DNA of 64,000 nt, taken from positions 18,078,468 through 18,142,467 of the forward strand of contig JASSKH010000002.1 in assembly GCA_031763025.1 (NCBI GenBank), read 5' to 3'. This DNA comes from Macrocystis pyrifera. Its lineage: Eukaryota > Sar > Phaeophyceae > Laminariales > Laminariaceae. This document shows positions 33,246-41,040 of the stretch, piece after piece. The position numbers and the translations under genes were made by a program. Positions within the stretch are counted from its first letter, which is position 1, and each line of letters begins with the position of its first letter. The notes beneath the pieces are model-generated. The model saw only the letters and a program-made list of their open reading frames with translations. It did no database searches and was not told the DNA's origin.

Positions 33246-33353
33246 GGTCCCCCTTCGGGATGTAGGTAACGTGAAATCCCGGGGGCGTCGCAAGGCGAAA
33301 AGAGAGTCACAGGCAACACATGTGTAGCTAATCTTGGCGGAAACGTTAGCCAT
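33225..33353 (-). CDS. Conserved mini-ORF or first exon with half zinc-finger motif (copy D)
   Basis: A 42-codon frame reads MANVSAKISYTCVACDSLFA, then LRRPRDFTLPTSRRGTLYL. It is the best-preserved partner of copy A, with mostly synonymous differences. Upstream are ACTATTACTGCTTCCTTCG and the TAGT/ACTCAG leader shared with the other copies. The frame ends within CTTGTATTTATGTAGAACATG, where a short GT...AG could join it to the CCPVC module frame, although a 12-base intron would be unusually short; a frameshift is the alternative. Function unknown. Confidence 0.4.
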   Translation of the reverse strand: MANVSAKISYTCVACDSLFALRRPRDFTLPTSRRGTLYLCRT

Positions 33354-33430
33354 GCATGAGTTAGTTTATTTCTCGAAGGAAGCAGTAATAGTAGTCAGCG
33401 GGAACTGAGTACGACTCTTTCTGTGGTAAT
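33225..33430 (-). repeat. Leader-1 repeat, copy D
   Basis: Inverted relative to copies A-C. It covers ACCACAGAAAGAGTCGTACT, GCTGACTACTATTACTGCTT, the ATG region and CATCCCGAAGGGGGACCTTG. It lies about 70 bp from the MITE at 33501. Confidence 0.8.
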
Positions 33431-33500
33431 TACTAGATTAAATGCACGCGGTACTATGACTTGACTACTATACTTTTACTATACACCGTGGTAATTACTA

Positions 33501-33605
33501 TTTCGGGGATGTCTAGTTAACAGGACCTATGGCATACATAAAAACCTATATATTTAGGTATTTTTCCTGACAATATTTGGTCCTGTTTACTATGGTCCCC
33601 CGTAA
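33501..33605 (+). mobile_element. TA-flanked MITE, copy 3
   Basis: 105 bp, flanked by TA on both sides (33499-33500 and 33606-33607). The right end is TTTACTATGGTCCCCCGTAA; the left end is damaged (TTTCGGGGATGTCTAG). The interior is nearly identical to the 13.65 kb copy and in the same orientation. Confidence 0.9.
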
Positions 33606-33609
33606 TACA

Positions 33610-34135
33610 TGCATGCGCTACCATGGCTTGACTACTATGCTGTTACTATACACCGCTACCACTACTACGCAGATGTAATACAGGTAAAAGGAGCATGCAC
33701 TCTACCAAATACTACCTGGTACACTACTACGACGACTACTAACTACTAATTTTACTACTAAGTACTACAGCTACAGCATGACCAATCGTTCGTACAATCC
33801 TTTGACGAATGGAGTCACAAACTTGCCGATCAAGCAGTGGAAAGCTTCGGGCGTCTCAGGCCAGAGGGTAGTAAGTTCATCGACCAGCTGGCAGCTAGTG
33901 TCGTGAGGGGGAGGGATGGTGGGTCGAGGGGAGGGAAAGGATTGCTTAAGGAACGCCTACTCCAAATCGTCTGGGTGACTACACATGTTGCCATTTCGAG
34001 GAGGGTGTCGCGATTCAAACTCCAGCTTAGGGGTCGTCAGGAATCGAGCAGGAGCAGGGGGAGGGGGTGCTAGACCCGCACCGATGGCGTGGGGATGGAG
34101 CTTGGCTGCGGCTTAGGATTTAAGAATATAAAGTA
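33610..34135. other. Dispersed TACTAC-rich repeat and unassigned sequence
   Basis: 33610-33780 is a further inverted fragment of the GTAGTAG/CCATGGTAC family, with a TACCTGGTA at 33713. 33780-34130 contains a G/A-rich stretch (GGGAGGGATGGTGGG) and a 78-codon frame without recognisable motif. Confidence 0.4.
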
Positions 34136-34202
34136 AGTACTGGACCCTCTATTGTGCCGGTTGAAAAGTGCCGGTAAACTCTCTGAACACAGACAGCGCC
34201 CT

Positions 34203-34232
34203 CAATAGTGCCGGTCCGGCACTATTGAGGGC
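34203..34232. repeat. Subterminal palindrome in pogo-like element
   Basis: CCCTCAATAGTGCCGG is followed immediately by its inverse CCGGCACTATTGAGGG. A related palindrome with an imperfect centre lies near the other end at about 35754-35790 (CCTCAATATTGCCGG / CCGGCACTATTGAGG). Subterminal motifs often bind transposase; that role here is inference. Confidence 0.8.
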
Positions 34233-34319
34233 TACCCCGCTATAGTACTGGTTGGGCATCACGGCGCCCCGCAATAGTGGCGATTCACTACACACACAAG
34301 CAAGCCAGAAGACAGACGC

Positions 34320-34675
34320 CACACAGAAAAGAGGGTACACGTGCTGCTGCTGATGGACGGCTGTTCGTCTCACGGTGATCTAGTGGATGATCGGGGGCAA
34401 GTTACCATCATGTTCTACCCTCCGCTGTGCACCTCCGTACACCAGCCCATAGATATGGGGACCATCTCCAAGACGAAGGTCAACTACAGGAAGGAGCTGC
34501 TCGATGTGAAGACATCAACCATGTTGGTGGCTGACACACGTCGCGCCCAGGCCAAAGCCCGCAAGATGAAGGCCGGGACAATGGGGCTGGCGCAAGGGCA
34601 CCAACCTCACATGCGGGACGCCGCTGAACTTCTCCAGAAAGCATGGGCCAGCGTCACCGCCCAGGACATCGCCAG
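34320..34675 (+). pseudogene. pogo/Tigger (CENP-B-like) transposase, DDE catalytic part
   Basis: The frame reads VHVLLLMDGCSSHGDL, then IMFYPPLCTSVHQPIDMGTI, SKTKVNYRKELL. LLMD is the block with the second catalytic Asp, and PP.CTS.HQP.D.G is the block with the third catalytic acid (Asp) of DDE_1 transposases; both are present (residues 6 and 38 counting from the Met at 34341). The N-terminal DNA-binding helix-turn-helix and the first Asp are absent, because the sequence upstream runs straight into the terminal repeat region. The frame ends at GCCAG/GTGAGG, which looks like a 5' splice site. The protein would cut and paste the element; this copy cannot. Confidence 0.85.
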
Positions 34676-34960
34676 GTGAGGTTTGAACATGTGCTATCGC
34701 TGTTTAAAACGTTCAGCTCGCGCAAGTGCACATGGCTTTGGTGGTGCGTTACGTGGTTAAGGTTGTACGGATAGGAGTTCTTTTTTTTTTACTGAATATT
34801 CCAGCATCCGGACGTCCCCATTGTTTCTTTGCTGCAAGAGGGTCCTCTCTCGCATCCCTATGAGTCATTGTTTTGTCACTGGGTTCGTCTTACATCGCTT
34901 GTGCACCCAAAAACGGATGCATCGCATTTTCTGCGCTACCTGGGACCAGGTGCTTTGCCA
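34676..34960 (+). other. Probable intron of the transposase gene
   Basis: Begins GTGAGGTTTG after a coding frame that otherwise hits a stop at once, and includes a T-run followed by ACTGAATATTCCAG near 34804, a good acceptor. Because no frame from 34805 stays open and matches the downstream exon, the true acceptor may lie later, near the AAAG at about 34959. The exact 3' boundary is unresolved. Confidence 0.45.
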
Positions 34961-35546
34961 AAGCCGAGACGCTTCCGGAGGAGATGGAGGCTGAGCTCAC
35001 CAAGCAACACGGAAAGATCCGGCTCCACGTCGCCGAGCCTGACTTGAAGGCTCTCACGGAGACTGTAAACACGTGAGCACGAACGTGCGCGACGCGCAGC
35101 AGCAGGGATCCCGCATCGTAGACGACGAGATCAGCGAACTGTTGGCGGAACTCGACATCGAACCCGGAAAGCCGGTCGCGGAGGACGCGGTGAACGCGAT
35201 TCAGGGGTGGGCGACCATCGAGGACGGCGATGAGGTGGTAGAGGCTCTTCGACTGGACGCAGTGAACGAAATGGCGGCACTGCTGGCTGGAACGCACGTG
35301 TCTACCGGCGGCGAGGAGAAGGACGGAGAGGAGGAGGGCAGTGGCGATGAGAACACGGGGCGCGAGCGCCGTGCTCCACCGGCTTATGATGAGCTGTCGT
35401 CTCACTTCGGCGTCCTGGAAGCGGCAGCAGAGGAGATTGGCAACGGAGACGCGTCGTTCTACCTAACGAAAGCGACGATGATGATCGCAGTGCATTCCGC
35501 TAAGCGGGTGCGCCAGGCAGACATGAGAGAGTTTGTCGCGACGTAG
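34961..35546 (+). pseudogene. Transposase C-terminal region
   Basis: A frame with AETLPEEMEAELTKQHGKIR runs to a stop at 35076. An overlapping frame, 35073-35546, continues VRDAQQQGSRIVDDEISELL, then EDGDEVVEALRLDAVNEM, and an acidic Glu/Asp/Gly stretch. Acidic C-termini with a short helical motif are usual for pogo/Tigger transposases. The switch of frame near 35075 is either a frameshift or a small unrecognised intron. The final 25 residues (TKATMMIAVHSAKRVRQADM) are helical. The segment lies inside the TIRs and clearly belongs to the element. Confidence 0.65.
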
Positions 35547-35868
35547 TAAGGGCGGGGGGTACATGGTTGTTTTTTTGCAGTGCGCTTCCTGTCGTGTTTC
35601 TTTTTCTGTTTTGTCTTTTTTTTATCTTGCAACATCGAAGGAGGGCAACGAGGACTGAGATTTAGCTTCGTCCACTGTTAATGCATAATTTCGATCCCTT
35701 TCGTACTCTGTTGGCCCCGCAAAGCGTGAGCGCCACACCATGAAATAAAAAAACCTCCTCAATATTGCCGGGGACCGGCACTATTGAGGCAATATTATGA
35801 ATAATGCCGGTGCCCGGTATAGTGCCGGTAAACTCTCAGGACACACCCCCGCACTATAGAGGGCCCAG

Positions 35869-36050
35869 TACTGTAACGAGTGCATATTGCGATGGAGGAG
35901 GGAGCAAAGACAACAAATAGAGTATCGTAGATAAAGCATAGAGGGAGGTAGGCATGGAAGGCAGACAGACCTTGTGCATAGGTTACTTTTGTTTCCGGGG
36001 ATTTGTTCTTCAGGAATGTGTTGAGTGATCAACGTTGAAGCTCATGCTGC
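35869..36050. other. Unassigned flank of the DNA transposon
   Basis: About 180 bp of ordinary composition between the transposon and the next dispersed repeat. Nothing recognised. Confidence 0.3.
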
Positions 36051-37110
36051 ACGTTGTCGTATGGCGAGCATAATAATACAGACAACCTCATGTTCAACAG
36101 AGGGGAAATAACCCCGCGGTACCATGAGTTGGGGCATGACTACTTTACTGTAACACTATACGTGGTACACCGCTGCCAGTACTACGTAGATGCAGTACAG
36201 GTAGAAGCAGCATGAATAAATACTACACTAGTACCCACTTCGACTTCTATTAATATTGGTAAGTGTACACGTATTATATACGGTTGAGGACATCTACTGC
36301 TATTAGCCAGGTAGAAGCAGCATGCAGACGGCAACATCAATAGCGGACACCGCAACGACTACGACTACTGCTACTTGTAGTACAGGTAGACCTGCTGCTA
36401 TTGGACAGGCATGAATAGAAGTAGCATGACCATGGGCTACGATTAATATCAATACGACAACTACAACTATTGTATTCTTTACTAACTACTTGAGAATTCT
36501 ATACCTGCATGTCAAAAACAACGTCTATTGGTTTGTCGTATGACACTGCTGCGCTTTTGTTCTGGATGGTTCTTCACTTTCTGTTCCTCAGCAGCTCCTC
36601 CGTATTGATTGATGTACAGGTATACATACGGTTGGGGCACGATGAAAAAATCATCCTTCTGTCATGAAAAAATTATAATGTCAAGTATGTACTCACGGCA
36701 ACGGCACGGCCGACTCGTGGCAACAGCAGTATAACTCTTCGGTAACATCTCTATTAACATCAATAGGCAGCAACAAGTCTACATACGATTAAGGGCATCA
36801 TGAGAAAAAGATTTGCACTTGTCCTGAAATGTTTCTCTTTAGGGATAAATTAGTGGCTGCCAAAAGCAGTATGATATACTCATGGTTACAGCAGCAGATT
36901 CATGGCAACGGCAGCACAGTACTACCTATTACCAATGCTACTACTACTACTGCTGCTGCTACTACCACAATTACTACTAGGCCAGATGCACACCGAGACA
37001 AAGGGGGGTAGAGGGAGACGGGCGGCAGAATGAGCCTGGCTCTGCGGCTCTTGCCCGGCTCAATTACTTGTTGCTGAGAGCGTGCAGCTGGACAACTAAT
37101 ACCTACATAT
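36050..37110. repeat. Segment homologous (inverted) to 12.97-14.1 kb
   Basis: Carries ATACGGTTGAGGACATCTAC, GGTAGAAGCAGCATG, TACGGTTGGGGCACGATGAAAAAAT and, at 36985-37095, AGATGCACACCGAGACA...GGCAGAATGAGCCTGGCTCT...GAGAGCGTGCAGCTGGACAAC. All have inverse matches in 12965-14100. A second, shorter copy of the last block lies at 37490-37565 (GGCAGTATGGACCTCGCTCT...GAGCGTGCGACTCGACAA). Confidence 0.65.
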
Positions 37111-37129
37111 ACAGCAGTAGATACCTGCT

Positions 37130-38030
37130 ATACCAATTTCCCCCCGGTAGACGGAACGAGGCAGCCAGTTCTGTGGTCACGCACGTGCTCGGTTTGAGGT
37201 GTGTGGTGTACGTCATGACGCTCGACACATATTTACTGCTGCTGCTGTATCTACTGCTGCTGCTGTTGCGGCTGATGAGGTTGATCAAAACCAAAACTGG
37301 ACAAGCGGGCAATTTCAAATTGTTGATGTTTTCAACGCAGAGAAAATTCAGCGGAGAAAATTCTTCGTTGTTGAAAGTGCATACAGCTCGTCATAATATA
37401 CGGGATTTTTAGCACAAATAGAATACCCAGCCAGGCAGTCGGGCAGTGTGGGCCATGGCCGGTGCCACACACCGAGGCAGTACAGCGAAACGGGAGGCAG
37501 TATGGACCTCGCTCTGTGGCTCTTGCCCGTTGCGATTACCTGCTGCTGCGAGCGTGCGACTCGACAAGTAGCTATTTAGGTATGACGCCAATACCTGGTA
37601 GTAAAAAATCTCCTAGGTAGACGGACCGCTGTGGTCACGAACGTTGGTTATAGTTGTACACCACCCGTCAAAGGGCTTGGTGCAACAGATACGACAGTCG
37701 ACATGTGTGTACCGCTGTCGCTGCTGTACGCCTGGTGCTGCTACTTCTTTTGCTGAGGTGGAAAACATATGTTGAGCAAAGGCGGGTGGCGGGCTATTTA
37801 CAAAAAATAAAATTAAAACTGTGGGGTTTTCCATGTCACCTACTGGGCTCGACGAGGCGGAAAGCAATCCCTTGTTTTTCAGAGCCAACTCAGCGACGTT
37901 CAATGCCCCGAGCACCGGCACGGTGCTCGGCCGGGATCCCCCTTGCTTGACCCGCAGCCAAAAAGTGCGAGAAAGAACCCTCGGCCGCCGGAGAGCAGCA
38001 GGCCTAAAAAAAGAGTGCATGTTTTACGTA
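37130..38030 (-). repeat. Module 1, second copy (inverted relative to 10.92-11.81 kb)
   Basis: On the minus strand the order is CATGCACTCTTTTTTTAGGC, GCCGAGGGTTCTTTCTCGCA, the GAGCACCG...CGGTGCTCGG palindrome-like stretch, GACATGGAAAACCCCAC and then TTTTCAACAACGAAGAAT-type sequence. The minus frame 38020-37613 reads LRRPRVLSRTFWLRVKQGGS, RPSTVPVLGALNVAELALKN, KGLLSA and MENPTV, the same wording as the other copy. It begins right after leader-2 (38075-38030), whereas the 10.9 kb copy follows leader-1. Confidence 0.7.
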
Positions 38031-38075
38031 TGCATATATAAAACTTTGGAGTGGGTCGTGTGTACCGGGTGTTAA
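38030..38075 (-). repeat. Leader-2 element, copy b
   Basis: Minus strand: GGTACACACGACCCACTCCA, then AAGTTTTATATATGCATACG. It is one of four copies of a 45-65 bp sequence that lies directly upstream of a module. Confidence 0.75.
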
Positions 38076-38076
38076 A

Positions 38077-38383
38077 TTAGACAATAGCAAACAGCAACGT
38101 ACCAAAAACCAGGCAACGCAACGAAATAGCACACCCGGCAACAGCGAACAGCACACGGGTACCCAGCGGCTTCGAGCGTGAACGCAAGCAGGTCATCTCC
38201 TCCGCAACATGTCTAGCCAAATTGTTATAGAAGTTGGTATGGATACCACATCTGCCCGAACACCCCACGAGCGGGAAATCCAGCAGTTGCAAGTAGTCTT
38301 CATCGAAATTTGAGGAAAAACACTCGAGGCAACAAATGACATGCAAAATCATATCTTCATATTCTATATGAATATACAAAACT
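38077..38383 (-). repeat. Module 2 (ICCLECFSSN frame), copy Y
   Basis: The minus-strand frame is open through YIHIEYEDMILHVICCLECF, SSNFDEDYLQLLDFPLVGCS, GRCGIHTNFYNNLARHVAEE, MTCLRSRSKPLGTRVLFAVA, then GCAISLRC. Cys pairs CCxxC and CSGRC, followed by F-x-x-N-L-A-R-H, suggest degenerate zinc-binding units, but the spacing does not fit a standard C2H2 finger. The sequence is almost identical to the plus-strand copies at 39.1-39.6 kb. It is flanked on both sides by leader-2. Confidence 0.6.
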
Positions 38384-38430
38384 TTGGAGTCGGTCGTGTG
38401 TACCAGGTCCACAATGAGACACTGACTGCA
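38384..38430 (-). repeat. Leader-2 element, copy a
   Basis: Minus strand: GTCTCATTGTGGACCTGGTA, CACACGACCGACTCCAAAGTT, then TTGTATATTCATATAG. A TATTTATAC string lies about 30 bp upstream, a possible TATA box, without further support. Confidence 0.75.
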
Positions 38431-39099
38431 CTCAGCGCAGTATAAATAATAGCGAAAGGGCCATAACGAAAGAAAACGAAAAGACACAACAGGGAATTTC
38501 TGACATGATGGCAACGCTTTTCGTACGAGAATACTGGCGCCGCCGCTTGCTGTCTATATTTTTCAGTTTGGTTTGGTCTGCCTTGTTTGCGTCCTCTGTT
38601 GTTGGTCTTGTTTGTTTTTGGTTTGTCTGTTTCCCCTCTGTCTTCCCTCATGTGTCGGACGTTTTGTTGTTTCTCTTCCCGCCCATGTATGCAGATGTTC
38701 GGTGGAAGGACAAAGACACGGTTTTCCTTTCCGTGGTTGTGTGGTTGTCGTTGGTCTCTCGCTTCTGTGTTGTGTGTTCTTACTTTTTTTTTCATTGTTT
38801 CCGGCGAAAAGTACTTGTAAGTTGACTACGACACGCACCTGCTGTAAAGTGTGTGTTGGTCATTTATGTCGAACGGTAACACGAAGGTAACTATTACAGG
38901 TTATGGCAACAAAGGTAACACAAAGGTAGCTAAAGTTTGCCGTGAGTCGTAACAACAACGGCATTGCGTTCCCGCCGGAAACCCTCTTGTCGGCTTTGCT
39001 CCGCCACCATGAATTCGTCGGCTGTGGAAAAAGTGTCTGCTTTGGCGATCCGCTTTACGCGGATTAACACCGGAGCGGACGTACTTCCAACAGATGTGG
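38431..39099. other. Spacer between inverted module arrays, no supported gene
   Basis: T/G-rich on the plus strand (TTGTTTTTGGTTTGTCTG) and giving overlapping hydrophobic frames of 90-140 codons on both strands, typical of biased composition. A frame near 38968-39090 reads FPPETLLSALLRHHEFVGCG and runs into the partial module copy, so it may be part of the same ancestral coding sequence. Confidence 0.3.
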
Positions 39100-39263
39100 T
39101 ATCCATACCAATTTGGCTAGGCATGGTTGTGGAGATGATCTGCTTACGTTCACGCTCGAAACCGCTGGGTACCCGTGTGCTGTTCGCTGTTGCCGGGTGT
39201 GCTAGTTCGTTGCATTCCTTGGTTTCTGGTTGCTTGGTTTCTGGTCTGTTGCTGTCTGCTAGT
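39100..39263 (+). repeat. Module 2, partial copy X'
   Basis: Carries only the 3' half of the module, from CCATACCAATTTGGCTAGGC through GGTACCCGTGTGCTGTTCGC and TGTTGCTGTCTGCTAGTGTC. It ends directly in leader-2 copy c. Open in the same frame as the full copies. Confidence 0.7.
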
Positions 39264-39312
39264 GTCTCATTATAGACCTGGTACACACGACCCACTCCAA
39301 AGTTTTGTATAT
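39264..39312 (+). repeat. Leader-2 element, copy c
   Basis: GTCTCATTATAGACCTGGTA, CACACGACCCACTCCAAAGT, TTTGTATATTCATGTAG. It joins directly to the full module 2 copy X. Confidence 0.75.
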
Positions 39313-39597
39313 TCATGTAGAGTGTGAAGATTTGATTTTGCATGTCATTTGTTGCCTCGTGTGTTTTTCCTCAAATTTCGATGAAGACTACTTGCAACAA
39401 GATATTCCGCCCTTGGGGTGTTCGGGCAGATGTGGTATCCATACCAATTTCTGTACCAATTTGGCTCGACATGTTGCGGAGGAGATGACCTGCTTGCGAT
39501 CACGCTCGAAGCTGCTGGGTACCCGTGTGCTGTTCGCTGTTGCCGGGTGTGCTAGTTCGCTGCGTTGCCTTGTTCCTGGTCTGTTGCTGTCTGCTAG
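39313..39597 (+). repeat. Module 2, copy X
   Basis: Plus-strand frame open from YIHVECEDLILHVICCLVCF through SSNFDEDYLQQDIPPLGCSG, RCGIHTNFCTNLARHVAEEM, TCLRSRSKLLGTRVLFAVAG to CASSLRCLV. It is nearly identical to copy Y at the DNA level. Together with leader-2 it forms a 335 bp repeating unit (CCCACTCCAA at 39291 and 39626). Confidence 0.65.
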
Positions 39598-39650
39598 GGT
39601 CTCATTGTAGACCTGGAACACACGACCCACTCCAAAGTTTTGTATCCCTA
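39598..39650 (+). repeat. Leader-2 element, copy d, with terminal hairpin
   Basis: GGTCTCATTGTAGACCTGGA, ACACACGACCCACTCCAAAG, TTTTGTAT, after which a different sequence follows: a short palindrome CTAGATTTACCCTAGGGTAA-TCTAG (about 39649-39672). No module follows this copy. Confidence 0.7.
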
Positions 39651-39699
39651 GATTTACCCTAGGGTAATCTAGAAGCAAAATTAATTTCCTGTCCTAACG

Positions 39700-40030
39700 G
39701 ACAAAATGACAAAAAAAACGGTACACCAGCGCTTTTTTGCCAGTTTACGGTACGAAGAACTCAATCTAGACAATCAGGGTACACCAAACCCAAGTTGGAT
39801 GACATTTTCTGTCAAGGTATACCGTTTTTTGGCGAAACATCCATGTCCGTCCGTCTCACTTGCAAAAATGCCAAAAAAAAACGGTACACCATCGTATTTT
39901 TGCCAGTTTGCATTACGAAAAGTAAAACGAGGTGATCAGGGCACACCAAACCCAAGTCATATGACATTTTCCGTCAAGGTATACCGTTTTCTGGCAAATA
40001 ATGTCCCGGTACAGCTTATATTTTCGAACG
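39700..40030 (+). repeat. 163 bp tandem repeat, two copies
   Basis: AAACGGTACACCA...TTTTTGCCAGTTT...ACGAA starts at 39720 and again at 39883. It is followed in both by ATCAGGGYACACCAAACCCAAGT, ATGACATTTTC(T/C)GTCAAGGT and ATACCGTTTTYTGGC. The unit starts and ends with partly complementary GGTACACC and GGTATACC blocks. The 151-codon frame across both units is repeat-derived. Confidence 0.85.
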
Positions 40031-40169
40031 AACACTTCGTCAATAGAAGCGCCTTATTGTACCGCTGTGTACTCGTGTTTAAACGGACGTACCAGGTACG
40101 AGTCAAGCGTTGCTTATATAATCTGAAGGCATTTTATTTCGTCTCGTGCGCGTGCGTGTAGTCAGACCA

Positions 40170-40790
40170 CGGTACCGCGGGCGAGCCCGGCGCCGCCGCG
40201 GGTGTCAGCGGGTGCTATTACGGGGGTCCATAGTTAACAGGACCAAATATTGTTAGTAAAAATACCTAAATATATAGGTTTTTATGTATGCCATAGGTCC
40301 TGTTAACTATGGATCCCCGTAATAGCAGGTAGAGGGGGTGTTCCAAGGAGCGCCGTCGCCGTTTGCATGGCTAGGCGTCGCGTGTGTCTCGAGACACGCA
40401 GGAAGCACGAATGGACTCTGTCTGGCCTCCTTGTGAGGCTCCGCTTGCGCCATATACGATATATAAGGGTCGTTTTGATATGCGAAATAATATTCAAGCG
40501 GTGCTTGTTTTTGCGACCAAGAAGACTTCAATGCAGTTTGAGCACCAACTTTGTCGAAGTGGCGAAGCAGAGCCACGGTGAGCACCGGGCTTCACGCGAG
40601 GCGGGTGACTACGCTCACTGTGGCAGAGAGGGAGGAGAACTTTATCCGGACCCAATCGGTGGTGAGGTGGTCGCAAGACGGACGGGCGGCGTACAAGGCT
40701 AAGAGGGAAGCCCTGCTGTTCGTTTTTTCTCTGTTTGACGGGTGGAACGTGTTCCAATCAGGCAGAAAATTATTACATGATACAGGCACT
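40170..40790 (+). repeat. Segment homologous (inverted) to 12.24-12.78 kb, carrying a MITE
   Basis: Same sequence as 12240-12780 in the opposite orientation, but interrupted at 40218-40322 by the MITE. The plus-strand frame from about 40551 reads SRATVSTGLHARRVTTLTVA, EREENFIRTQSVVRWSQDGR, AAYKAKREALL, then VFSLFDGWNVFQSG. It corresponds closely to the minus-strand frame of the other copy. Probably a fragment of a transposable-element gene of unknown type. Confidence 0.7.
40218..40322 (-). mobile_element. TA-flanked MITE, copy 4, with an empty-site counterpart
   Basis: 105 bp, with TA on both sides (40216-40217 and 40323-40324), left end TTACGGGGGTCCATAGTTAA and right end TTAACTATGGATCCCCGTAA. 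Inverted relative to copies 2 and 3. The related sequence at 12.7 kb reads straight through this position (CAGCGGATGCTGCCGGGTAG in reverse complement), so the ends of the insertion can be seen by comparison. Confidence 0.95.
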
Positions 40791-40799
40791 GGCAAAGGG

Positions 40800-41040
40800 G
40801 TAGGTACAAAGTTATGACTTGTTAGAAGCAAAACACAACGTAAAAATAGAGTAGACTTTTCGAGCTTCCACCAATCAAAGCAGAGTTATGACTTGCCGTA
40901 TGACTTGCAAAATGGCCATGATTGGCCAACAGTGCCGTTACAACTGCTGCCGAGCACAGATATCGTATTGAGCGTGCTACGAGTACTACAGGCAAGCTGT
41001 TGTACATCGCTGCGGCCATGCCGCCCAGCAGCAGCAGGCA
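40800..41040. other. Unassigned
   Basis: Short stretch with overlapping frames on both strands and no motif. Confidence 0.25.

Larger units (their letters stand above)
34140..35868 (+). mobile_element. pogo/Tigger-like DNA transposon, internally deleted
   Basis: Terminal inverted repeats: the left end CTGGACCCTCTATTGTGC is mirrored at the right by GCACTATAGAGGGCCCAG. TA lies directly outside both ends (34138-34139 and 35869-35870), the target duplication of Tc1/mariner/pogo elements. Between them is the 3' part of a DDE transposase. Both ends also carry subterminal palindromes built from CAATAGTGCCGG/CCGGCACTATTG. Total length is about 1.73 kb, short for an autonomous pogo element, and the transposase 5' half is missing, which points to an internal deletion. 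Confidence 0.85.

Noticed and set aside
38573..38890. Multi-pass membrane protein suggested by hydrophobic frames near 38.6 kb
   Set aside because: Three overlapping frames are all hydrophobic because the strand is T/G-rich. None is conserved with the duplicated segments.
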